64,000 nucleotides of DNA from JAAURS01 sp044923475 (lineage in GTDB: Bacteria; Cyanobacteriota; Cyanobacteriia; Thermosynechococcales; Thermosynechococcaceae): positions 310,001-374,000 of the forward strand of contig NZ_CP137338.1 in assembly GCF_044923475.1 (NCBI RefSeq), in the 5' to 3' direction. The translations under genes were made by a program, and so were the position numbers. Positions 34,062 through 41,614 of the stretch are shown here, one piece after another. A model generated the notes under the pieces. It was not told the origin of the DNA and did no database searches. It saw only the letters and a list, made by a program, of their open reading frames with translations. Every line of letters begins with the position of its first letter. Within the stretch, counting starts at the first letter, position 1.

Positions 34062-34274
34062 CAAGCTAAATGGGGGCAACCTGCGTATCTCCATCAGTAA
34101 ATGTCGAGCAATTGCAACAGAATCATCGCTACAGTTGTTAGCTAATAAAATAACTTCATAACAGTTAGAGTCTAAAGCTTTCCCTTGAAAGTCGACTTGA
34201 AAAGCTAATGCGCTCAAGCACTTGTTCAGCAACTCTGCTTCATCCCTGATGGGAATTACAATGCATATTTGACA
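34059..34274 (-). pseudogene. family 2 glycosyltransferase, N-terminal fragment
   Basis: Minus-strand frame between TAG (34275-34277) and TAG (34059-34061): QICIVIPIRDEAELLNKCLS, then ALAFQVDFQGKALDSNCYEV and ILLANNCSDDSVAIARHLL. These are the first 60 or so residues of a GT-A glycosyltransferase (VIP-x-RDEAELL, ANNCSDDS). The frame has no ATG/GTG and a stop directly upstream; homology ends at the orphan hairpin. GT2 genes of this subtype accompany PIG-L and NodS-like methyltransferase genes elsewhere, and the order and strand here fit one broken operon. Confidence 0.8.
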
Positions 34275-34277
34275 CTA

Positions 34278-34703
34278 CGGTGACGGACGAGACCGAACTA
34301 AAGGTTCGAATTCTTTATCTTGCAATAAGCAAACGTTAGTGGCTATGCTGCTCGCGCACCTAGAACTCATATAATTTAATATATTTAACTTTAGAAGAAC
34401 TGATTTAAAGCGTTTCCTTCTACAACTAGCATATCGATTCATTAAGAATCGTAAATCCGCCTTTTGATATATTACTCATTGAGGAAAATTTAGTTTAATA
34501 AGTTTAACCTAAGGTTGTATTCTGTTGAGATTAATCCGATTAAAGCAATGCTAGTGCATTGCATGACATTAGGATTAGGACTGAAGTTGTTTTAAGGTGC
34601 AATCTATCGCCTTTAAAGGTATGACTTTAACTGTAAAAATTTTAATGAAAAGAATTTCAATTTTTGCAGAATTGAGTTTTAGTGGTAATGGGAAGGTTCG
34701 GCA
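34278..34703. other. intergenic region upstream of the DUF3891 gene
   Basis: About 425 bases, strongly A+T-rich in its middle (34370-34520). It probably holds the old promoter of the broken glycosyltransferase operon and the promoter of the gene at 34704. No ORF or RNA gene seen. Confidence 0.45.
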
Positions 34704-35465
34704 ATGATCGTCAATCCCTTGCCGGACGGCTGGCAAATTATCTACCATCGCGCTCATGCCATGTTAGCAGCACAAATTGCCGGGCAGTGGCGACGTAAAG
34801 ATGCTCCTCCAAGGCTCTACGAAACAATTGCTGCCATTTCCCATCACGACGATTTAGAAAAAGAGTGGGAGGAAAACAACCTTACATCAGCTGGAGCGCC
34901 GAGAGACTTCACGATGGATGCAGAAACACCCTACGAGTTACTGCAAAAACATTTAGAAGGCGCGCTCTATCGGGGACGTTGGGTTGCTTTATTAAACTCC
35001 ATGCATTTATGCCGATTGAACCAAAGTGCAAAAGGAAAATCGGCGGAAGCGGACGCATTCTTAAAACAGCAGTTAGAAAATCAAAAGCAATGCCGTAAAG
35101 AACTGAAGATAAGCAAGGCCGATGTCGATAAAGCCTATGCCTTTATGCAATGGTGCGATCGCCTATCACTCATCCTGTGCCAACAGCAGCTCCCCGATGA
35201 CGAACGCGCGTTGGAAATCAGTAAGGGGCACGATGATAAACGCTATGACGTGGTTCGGTTTGCTAACGATTTAATAACCGTCACGCCTTGGTGTTTTGAA
35301 GACGATCGCTTTACGGTCAATGTAGAGGCATCGATCTTAAATGAAGTGAAATTTGCCGATAACGCGAGCCTTACTGAATCTCTCAAAAAGGCTCCGCGTA
35401 CTATCCTAGAGTGGACTTTTGTAAAAGATGAAAAGCTGTCTATGAAAGAAAATTCCTTGGGGTAA
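34704..35465 (+). CDS. DUF3891 family protein
   Basis: 253 residues starting MIVNPLPDGWQIIYHRAHAM, the usual opening of DUF3891. Conserved His/Asp positions stand out: YHRAHAMLAAQIAGQW, ISHHDDLEKEWEEN and AFMQWCDRLSLILCQQQLPD. The HD-like pattern (H, HHD, D) suggests a helical metal-binding fold, which is an inference; the family has no known function. GGGAAGG lies 10 bases before ATG. The GAF-domain gene follows after 23 bases, so the two likely form an operon. Confidence 0.8.
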   Translation: MIVNPLPDGWQIIYHRAHAMLAAQIAGQWRRKDAPPRLYETIAAISHHDDLEKEWEENNLTSAGAPRDFTMDAETPYELLQKHLEGALYRGRWVALLNSMHLCRLNQSAKGKSAEADAFLKQQLENQKQCRKELKISKADVDKAYAFMQWCDRLSLILCQQQLPDDERALEISKGHDDKRYDVVRFANDLITVTPWCFEDDRFTVNVEASILNEVKFADNASLTESLKKAPRTILEWTFVKDEKLSMKENSLG

Positions 35466-35488
35466 ACGCATTAAGTTTCAGGAAAACA

Positions 35489-36016
35489 ATGAGTCAAGAA
35501 CTTCCTCGCTCGCTCGCTCGAATTTTTGAAATGTCTCAGGTGCCTGAAGTTCTTTTCTCGGAACTGATGCCTGCCTTAGGGCGTTTCTTGGACTGCGATC
35601 GCTGCTTTTTGTACTTGCGAAATCCTGAAACTGCCGTTGGCCGAGTAGAATTTTGCTGGGTGCGCGATGCTACTATCCCTGAAATCTACGACAAGGAATG
35701 GAAGAAGGAGTCAAAGTTTCTAGCGAGCCAAGATCCTATGTTTGCTGCCGCTTTGAGCGCTAAGCCTTCTATTTTTGTCGAAGATATTAGAACAACTAGT
35801 CCCGAGATTTTAAACCGAGAGTTCGAAGAGAAAAATTTCGGCCATCGCGCGCTCATCCACGCTCATTTATGCCAGCAAGGTCAATTGTGGGGGGTTTTGC
35901 AACTTTGCAGTTTTAAGAACCCCAAAACTTGGACTGAGGTAGATCGACAAGCTATCAAACGAGTTGTTTTAGCGATTACGCCTATTGCTGTTGGCTATGT
36001 TACGTCGGTAATGTAG
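35489..36016 (+). CDS. single GAF-domain protein
   Basis: 175 residues, essentially one GAF domain: LFSELMPALGRFLDCDRCFLYLRNP opens it, then PEIYDKEWKKESKFLASQDP, IFVEDIRTTSPEILNR and the closing LWGVLQLCSFKNPKTWTEVD. No Cys in a CBCR-type chromophore site (no CH motif), so bilin attachment is unlikely. It may sense a small ligand or redox and act with the DUF3891 protein encoded just upstream. Confidence 0.8.
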   Translation: MSQELPRSLARIFEMSQVPEVLFSELMPALGRFLDCDRCFLYLRNPETAVGRVEFCWVRDATIPEIYDKEWKKESKFLASQDPMFAAALSAKPSIFVEDIRTTSPEILNREFEEKNFGHRALIHAHLCQQGQLWGVLQLCSFKNPKTWTEVDRQAIKRVVLAITPIAVGYVTSVM

Positions 36017-36160
36017 CGAAATTAAGCTGTTTCTGACTAAAATTAACTAAAAAGGCCCATAGGCTTTAATACAACCTACAGGCTCTATATTGGGAGCATC
36101 CCGCTTTCGCAAACGCTGCCACGATTTCAATCGCTAAATTTCAATATGGGACGATCTCCT

Positions 36161-36454
36161 CTATCCTTCTTTCTTAATAACTTGTTCTTGAGCTTTTTCT
36201 TCCTCATTCTGCGCCTTAATTAATTCCTTAGGATGTTCTACTAGTTCGGCAGCTTGCTCGTAGGCTTCTTCGCGAGTTTCAGCAGGTTTGGTCAGCTCGA
36301 AAGGCTGGACGACTTCTTCAGAATTCCTATCAATTCCAGGCTCGGCGTATCCGTTCAAAGGCATCAGCAAGCTGGTAGCACAGATTAACCCTAGCAAACT
36401 AAGCGTCCAAACGCACTTTATGACAAGGTTTCTTATAGAGTTCAAAATTATCAC
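36161..36454 (-). CDS. small secreted protein of unknown function
   Basis: 97 residues. A Sec-type signal (CVWTLSLLGLICATSLLMPL) ends near GYA (about residue 38). The mature part is short, very acidic then charged-helical (REEAYEQAAELVEHPKELIK). It looks like a small periplasmic or thylakoid-lumen helical protein. No family recognised. Confidence 0.6.
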   Translation of the reverse strand: MIILNSIRNLVIKCVWTLSLLGLICATSLLMPLNGYAEPGIDRNSEEVVQPFELTKPAETREEAYEQAAELVEHPKELIKAQNEEEKAQEQVIKKEG

Positions 36455-36618
36455 GGTATATTATCTCCACGTATGTATGACGAAATTTCAGCTTTAAAGC
36501 TTCGAAATTGAAACTGAAAGTGTTTTTAGTTGCTGACCTTTAAAGCCACGTTATCAGTTATCGCTTTGTCAATCTTCTTCCCAAAGATGGATTCAACTCG
36601 CAGGTTGAGAACGGGGAC

Positions 36619-37725
36619 TTAATACCAGTTCTGCGTTACTACAAGTCCTCTACTTGCAAGCATTTTCTCGAAATCAGCAGTGGTAACAGCAGCTTCAACA
36701 GGCCACACCCCTGGCTTCTGGATCTGCTGCGACAACATAAATTGGCCGATGCTACCCGTGCCCAAGCCCGTAGCTATTGCCGCGCTGTCGTGAACGAATG
36801 TGGAATAATAGCGAGCTGGCATACCGTTTTTTTGCCCCAGAACGTCCACGCGAATAGCAACACCCGTACCGCTAAATCGATCTGTCACGCTTGTCATTCG
36901 ATGGCTGATATGGGCTAGAGCTTCTATAAAGCTAGGATGTTGCATTAACTTTTGGGGAAATAAGTGCGCTGTCATCCAGGTAAGGTGATTGTAAAAATCT
37001 GGCAACGTACCAAATTTAGTCGTAACCGTCTTTACAGGAAAGTTTTTCGCTAAGGTAAAAGACTCTGGCATATCAAACCAGTAAACACTCGCCTTTCCAA
37101 AAGGGTCTGGAAAATTCACCGTTTCCCGGTCCGTATAAGGGCTAATTTTTTGCCAACGGCCGTCTACCCAAGCATCAAAAGCGTGTTGGATATTGAGGAA
37201 TGTAGTGCGCATTACCGTCACGCCCGCACCTCCCGACCCGGCGACCACGTATTTAATTTGGATCTCCTCAGGTGCCTCTAATTGCTCGATACCTTGACGT
37301 ACCATGCTATTTGAAATACCAGGAAAGACTCCCGTGTTGATAATGGCCGTAACCCCGGCAGCTTCAGCAGACGAAGCATTCTCTAGCGCCGCTTGCGTAA
37401 AAACGCGATCGTCGCTGACGTCAACGTAATTCACTCCTTCCGCAATGCAGGTTTTCAGTGCCGCAGTCGTTCGCTGGCGGAACGGCCCCGCACAATGGAC
37501 GACTAAGTCAACCGGGGAGATCGCCGCAGACAAACTGGACTCGTCTGCTAAATCTAGGGGCAGATACTGGAGTCGATCGCTGAATTGTTCTAGTAAAGGA
37601 GAAGTGGCAGTAGCCGTCGAACGTCCTGTAACAACAACTTGGGCTTGCGTATGCGTGAGGAGATCTAGGGCGACGCTAGTCCCAATTCTGCCACGACCTC
37701 CTAGAATTAAAACCTTGCTTTGCAT
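36619..37725 (-). CDS. saccharopine dehydrogenase-like NADP-binding protein
   Basis: 368 residues. The N-terminal Rossmann fold has VLILGGRGRIGTSVALDLL (GGxGxxG), then VVVTGRSTATA and LVVHCAGPFRQRTTAALKTC, with YVDVSDD shortly after. These are standard for the SDH/trans-enoyl-reductase-like group. The actual reaction is not deducible; true lysine metabolism is unlikely. Placed 36 bases downstream of crtO on the same strand, so the two are probably co-transcribed, suggesting a link to lipid or carotenoid chemistry. Confidence 0.78.
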   Translation of the reverse strand: MQSKVLILGGRGRIGTSVALDLLTHTQAQVVVTGRSTATATSPLLEQFSDRLQYLPLDLADESSLSAAISPVDLVVHCAGPFRQRTTAALKTCIAEGVNYVDVSDDRVFTQAALENASSAEAAGVTAIINTGVFPGISNSMVRQGIEQLEAPEEIQIKYVVAGSGGAGVTVMRTTFLNIQHAFDAWVDGRWQKISPYTDRETVNFPDPFGKASVYWFDMPESFTLAKNFPVKTVTTKFGTLPDFYNHLTWMTAHLFPQKLMQHPSFIEALAHISHRMTSVTDRFSGTGVAIRVDVLGQKNGMPARYYSTFVHDSAAIATGLGTGSIGQFMLSQQIQKPGVWPVEAAVTTADFEKMLASRGLVVTQNWY

Positions 37726-37761
37726 GACAGTTTTTCTTGTAGGGCAATCTTAATGACAAAC

Positions 37762-39456
37762 CTAAATGGTTCCCAAAACAGATTGAACGGTGGATTGAAT
37801 GGAGTCTTTTGCATCTTTTATAGCTTGCACCATAGAGTTCTGGTTTTGCAAAAATGCACGGGCGCAGTTACGACCTGGCATGCCTGAAATCGAACCACCG
37901 GGATGGGTACCCGCCCCGCTTAAAAATAGACCTTCAACGGGCGTTTTGTAGTTGGCCAGCTCGGGCAGAGGGCGGAAAAATATCATTTGCTCTAAGCTCA
38001 TATCAATGTGATAGTAATTTCCCTTGAGGACGCCCAGCCGCTCCCCTAATTCAGCAGGGCTCTCCACCCGACGCGCTATGATGGCGTTTTTTAAGTTGGG
38101 CGCGTAATCGGCTAGCTTGTCGATGACGCGATCGGCTACTTTATTCTTTAATTCGTCGGTCCATCCCGTTCCATGCAGCCCGGTACCTTCTGCATTCTCA
38201 ACTTGGTAAGGTGCAAAAAACTCGATCCAGAGCGTGTGTTTGCCCTCAGGAGCCATTGTAGGATCGAGCATTGTGGGCATAACGACATACATTGACGGAT
38301 CGGAATCTGGAATTTTCCCGATGCTCGGATCGCTGTGAGCTGTTTCTACTTGCTTGACTGAATCTGCAATTAAAACCGAGCCAATCAAATATTCATCTTG
38401 GTGCTCGTGATGCTCGAAGCGTAAAGGTTCCGATAACGCGCAGTCGATTTTGAGGATTGTTTCGTTGTTGTTGGCAATTCGACGCTCGAGACGCTCGCGA
38501 AGTGCAGAATCTGCGTTATCTACATCGCCACTATCTACTAGGTGTAGAAACAAACGTTGGGCGTCAATATTGGAAATCACTCCGCATTTAGCTCGGTACT
38601 CGGATCCGCCCTTAACGCGAACCCCTACAGCTCGACCATCATCGATTAAGACCTTTTCGACTGCTCGGTCGGTCAATACTTCGCCTCCTAAGCTGGAGAT
38701 TAAGTTGAGCAGAGCCGATACTAAAGCACCAGTTCCTCCGACTGGTCTAGCCATGCCGGGGTGGTGACGCATTGCCATCATAATTGCACCAATCGCTAGT
38801 GTTTTTTGACTGGGCGGCGCGCCTAGCTCGGAGGCAAGTCTGGCAAGTGGAGCTTTTAAGAATTCCGAGTCGAACCACTCGTTAACGTTATCTTCCGCAC
38901 TACTTAAAAGCGTGCGAAATAAATCCAATGTTTTGTTGGGTGGTCCTAAAACTGAAAGTAAATCCTTCAGCTTTTGAAGATCGTAATTACCCGCAATATC
39001 AATAATAGATTTAGGAGGTGCATTAAAAATGGGAATGATGCCTTGCAGGAGGCGCTGCCAAAAATCTACAAACTCTTTGTACCGCTTGGCATCGCGACTG
39101 CTGTAGCGACTAATTTCAGCGCAAGTCGCTTCTACGGACTTGCGTCCTAGAAAATATTTTCCGTCGGGATGGGGGCAAAACACGACCGGATCGCAAAAAA
39201 GATACTTTAACCCATGTTTTTCGAGTTCTAACTCTTCAACAACAGGTCCTAAATGAATAAACTCATGATCGATCGCGCAAAGATTAAACTTGAATCCGGG
39301 GGCCTCCTCAGGCATTACTTCTTCCGTCGTGGCGCCTCCACCAGGGACAGATCTTTTTTCCAAAACCAAGACGCTATAACCTGCTTTCAATAAGTAGGAG
39401 GCGCAAACAAGCCCATTGTGACCTGCTCCAATAATAATCACATCGTATTCTTGCAT
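37762..39456 (-). CDS. crtO: CrtO-type beta-carotene ketolase
   Basis: 564 residues of the FAD-dependent phytoene-desaturase-like superfamily. Dinucleotide site IIIGAGHNGLVCASYLLKAG and LVLEKRSVPGGGATTEE. NLCAIDHEFIHLGPVVEELE, ISNIDAQRLFLHLVD and the C-terminal SGAGTHPGGSISGMPGRNCA closely match cyanobacterial CrtO as I remember it (for example Synechocystis Slr0088). CrtO adds a keto group to beta-carotene, giving echinenone. That pigment type is bound by HCP and CTDH, encoded 7 kb away. The chain is about 20 residues longer than Slr0088 at the C terminus (KDAKDSIQSTVQSVL). Confidence 0.88.
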   Translation of the reverse strand: MQEYDVIIIGAGHNGLVCASYLLKAGYSVLVLEKRSVPGGGATTEEVMPEEAPGFKFNLCAIDHEFIHLGPVVEELELEKHGLKYLFCDPVVFCPHPDGKYFLGRKSVEATCAEISRYSSRDAKRYKEFVDFWQRLLQGIIPIFNAPPKSIIDIAGNYDLQKLKDLLSVLGPPNKTLDLFRTLLSSAEDNVNEWFDSEFLKAPLARLASELGAPPSQKTLAIGAIMMAMRHHPGMARPVGGTGALVSALLNLISSLGGEVLTDRAVEKVLIDDGRAVGVRVKGGSEYRAKCGVISNIDAQRLFLHLVDSGDVDNADSALRERLERRIANNNETILKIDCALSEPLRFEHHEHQDEYLIGSVLIADSVKQVETAHSDPSIGKIPDSDPSMYVVMPTMLDPTMAPEGKHTLWIEFFAPYQVENAEGTGLHGTGWTDELKNKVADRVIDKLADYAPNLKNAIIARRVESPAELGERLGVLKGNYYHIDMSLEQMIFFRPLPELANYKTPVEGLFLSGAGTHPGGSISGMPGRNCARAFLQNQNSMVQAIKDAKDSIQSTVQSVLGTI

Positions 39457-39660
39457 CTAATTTTTTATCCTACCGAGTATAAATCCGAAAAGATTGCCTA
39501 GAGCAGTCAATACCAAACTTTGTTTTTTGGGGGGATGACTTTCGGTCTTTTGCGCGCACGATATTGGTCTTTCAGTCTTTATGACAACGTCACAGTCAAA
39601 TCTTTGTGACGCTACTTAAAACTATATTCTTCGAAAAATGTGAAAATAATAGAGCACAGA

Positions 39661-39697
39661 TTATTTGGAGATAGGTAAAATACCTATCTCCAAATAA
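39661..39697. other. perfect 16-bp inverted repeat between hli and crtO
   Basis: TTATTTGGAGATAGGT (39661-39676) and its exact complement (39682-39697) around AAAAT. It lies downstream of the Hli gene and about 200 bases upstream of crtO, both on the minus strand. There is a terminator-like shape but no clear T run, so it may be a terminator or a crtO leader element. The other 300 bases of this gap (39457-39797) show nothing else. Confidence 0.6.
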
Positions 39698-39797
39698 ACA
39701 ACGAGATTTGAGGATGCTATTTTGCTCGTTTGAGTTGCCCAAAAGCGAAATCTCAAGACGTTGTAAGATCGGTTAACCTAGCCTCTAGTACTTTTAA

Positions 39798-40007
39798 CTA
39801 GTTAGAGTAAGTAGACCAATGAAAAAGGTCGCGAATTACGCTATATCCTTTCAAGTCCCACAAAAGATAAGCCAGAAAACCTATCATTGCAAATCTTCCA
39901 TTCCATAGTTCTGCTTGGGGGGTAAATCCAAATAGAAACGTATTACGGTTCTTGCCGTTATAAGCGTTGGCGTCTGCTGCGTTGGTAGTAGTGGTATTGG
40001 ACTGCAT
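39798..40007 (-). CDS. high-light-inducible protein (Hli/SCP)
   Basis: 69 residues. The chlorophyll-binding motif is complete: PQAELWNGRFAMIGFLAYLL, with the conserved Glu, Asn and Arg. One transmembrane helix (about 41-55), followed by WDLKGYSVIRDLFHW. Hlips bind chlorophyll and carotenoid and protect nascent or damaged photosystems under high light. Good fit with the surrounding photoprotection genes. Its N terminus is Asn/Thr-rich and unusual but short. Confidence 0.9.
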   Translation of the reverse strand: MQSNTTTTNAADANAYNGKNRNTFLFGFTPQAELWNGRFAMIGFLAYLLWDLKGYSVIRDLFHWSTYSN

Positions 40008-40278
40008 GGTAACCTCTCTTAAGTAAAAGTTATGATGGCTAGCGTGAATTCGAGCATTTTCATCGTATCGATCTCGTCAAGTCGCGGAATCTATCTTTGG
40101 TTGTAAATTAACATTAAGATACTGTTGCTTGATTTGGAAGTTGGCCTGGTTTTAGCCTTGTAGCTAGAAGATAGACATGTTAGATCGCTCATTGGAAAGA
40201 TGGGCTCTGCTCTCCGAAAAGTTAGCCTTTGAGAAGGATCGTTCAGCTTAGAAACGAACGTACATAAGGAGAACACAA

Positions 40279-41328
40279 ATGTCTATTTCATTAGATGACT
40301 CAAAGCGTACGGCGATCGCGTGTCAGCTTGCAGGCATTAAAGAAGTGCAAAATCTGCTGATTGCAAACGAAGAGAAGCTGATCTCAGCCTGTAGTGACTC
40401 GGAAGTCTGCGATCGCTTTAATAAAATGTTAGAAGACGACCGCAAGAACTTGGGAGTGCTAGATACCGTAATCGTCCAATATGGCGTGCAAGGTGAGCCA
40501 AAAGAGACGATTACTCAAATGGTAGAAGAAGTTCGAGACCTGATGGAAGGTTCTGAGCTATCTCTGTATGAAAAGGTTTCTCAGCACGAGTTGTTAAAAC
40601 ACCAGCAGGTAATGTCTGGTTTGCTCGTTCATAAAGCAGCTCAGGTCGTAGGAGCAGACGTTGAAGCTGCTATTACGCCCCTCAATACCGTAAACTTTGA
40701 AAATCGCGCCCATCAAGAGCAGCTCAAGGGCATATTAGAAATTTTGGGCGTTCGCGAGCTAACAGGTCAAGAGGCAAAACAAGGATTGTGGGCGCGCGTT
40801 CAAGACGCTGTGGCTGCAATTTCGGGCGTTGCAGGTAGTGCTGTTACGCAAGCCAGCGACAAGTCTGACATGAACATCGAAGATATCATCCGAATGGATC
40901 ACAGTAAAGTTAACACGCTGTTCATGCAAATTGACAATACTAACGATCCTCAAAAGATTCAGGAGTACTTCGGTCAGATTTATAAAGATTTGTCCGTCCA
41001 TGCAGAAGCTGAAGAGCAGGTCGTGTATCCAGGCGTTCGTCCTTTCTACGGCGAAACCCAAGAGCTATACGACGAGCAAGCTGAAATGAAGGTCATGTTA
41101 GAGGAGTTGAAGTCTGCAGATCTTTCCTCTGGCGATACTGTCAACTCATTTAAGGCTCGAATCGAGCAGCTTAAGAGTGCAGTCATGGATCACGTCCGTC
41201 AGGAAGAAAGTACTATGTTTGCTGCCATTCGCAACAACTGTAGCGACGAGCAACGGGAGCAAATGGCTACGCAGTTTAAACAAGCAAAAAGCCAGCTTCA
41301 AGAGCAACTAATGGCACATGCGAGGTAG
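40279..41328 (+). CDS. hemerythrin-domain protein with N-terminal ferritin-like domain
   Basis: 349 residues. The C-terminal half is a hemerythrin HHE domain: IEDIIRMDHSKVNTLFMQID, DLSVHAEAEEQVVYPGVRPF, then MKVMLEELK and VMDHVRQEESTMFAAIRNN, supplying the His/Glu ligands of a di-iron site. The N-terminal half (1-180) is a four-helix bundle-like region (KHQQVMSGLLVHKAAQVVGA). A strong ribosome site (AAGGAGA) precedes the ATG by 8 bases, implying high expression. Likely senses or binds O2, iron or peroxide in the stress island. A hairpin follows at 41384. Confidence 0.85.
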   Translation: MSISLDDSKRTAIACQLAGIKEVQNLLIANEEKLISACSDSEVCDRFNKMLEDDRKNLGVLDTVIVQYGVQGEPKETITQMVEEVRDLMEGSELSLYEKVSQHELLKHQQVMSGLLVHKAAQVVGADVEAAITPLNTVNFENRAHQEQLKGILEILGVRELTGQEAKQGLWARVQDAVAAISGVAGSAVTQASDKSDMNIEDIIRMDHSKVNTLFMQIDNTNDPQKIQEYFGQIYKDLSVHAEAEEQVVYPGVRPFYGETQELYDEQAEMKVMLEELKSADLSSGDTVNSFKARIEQLKSAVMDHVRQEESTMFAAIRNNCSDEQREQMATQFKQAKSQLQEQLMAHAR

Positions 41329-41383
41329 GAATTAAATCTCATAAGACGAATTTTATGAGATAAATCAAGCGATCTCAATTTGC

Positions 41384-41418
41384 TCATAGGTTTCCTAGCA
41401 GAGCTTGGAAGCCTATGA
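41384..41418 (+). terminator. terminator-like hairpin after the hemerythrin gene
   Basis: TCATAGGTTTCC (41384-41395) pairs with GGAAGCCTATGA (41407-41418), one G-T pair, followed shortly by TTTT. Confidence 0.55.
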
Positions 41419-41614
41419 ACTTTTGGGCTCTAAAGCTTTTGATATTCAGCTTTAAAAACTGAAAGCAGATTAGACAATTATTCCTGCCAGCGAAGTACGC
41501 AAGGCGATCTCCGATAGGTCGTTAGCCGCTTGATGTCATCAGCGCGTGCCGCTCGTTCTCAGGCTGCAAGCACTATGACCGCGCGATCGCCGCGAGAGCA
41601 ATGGAATTGTTCGA

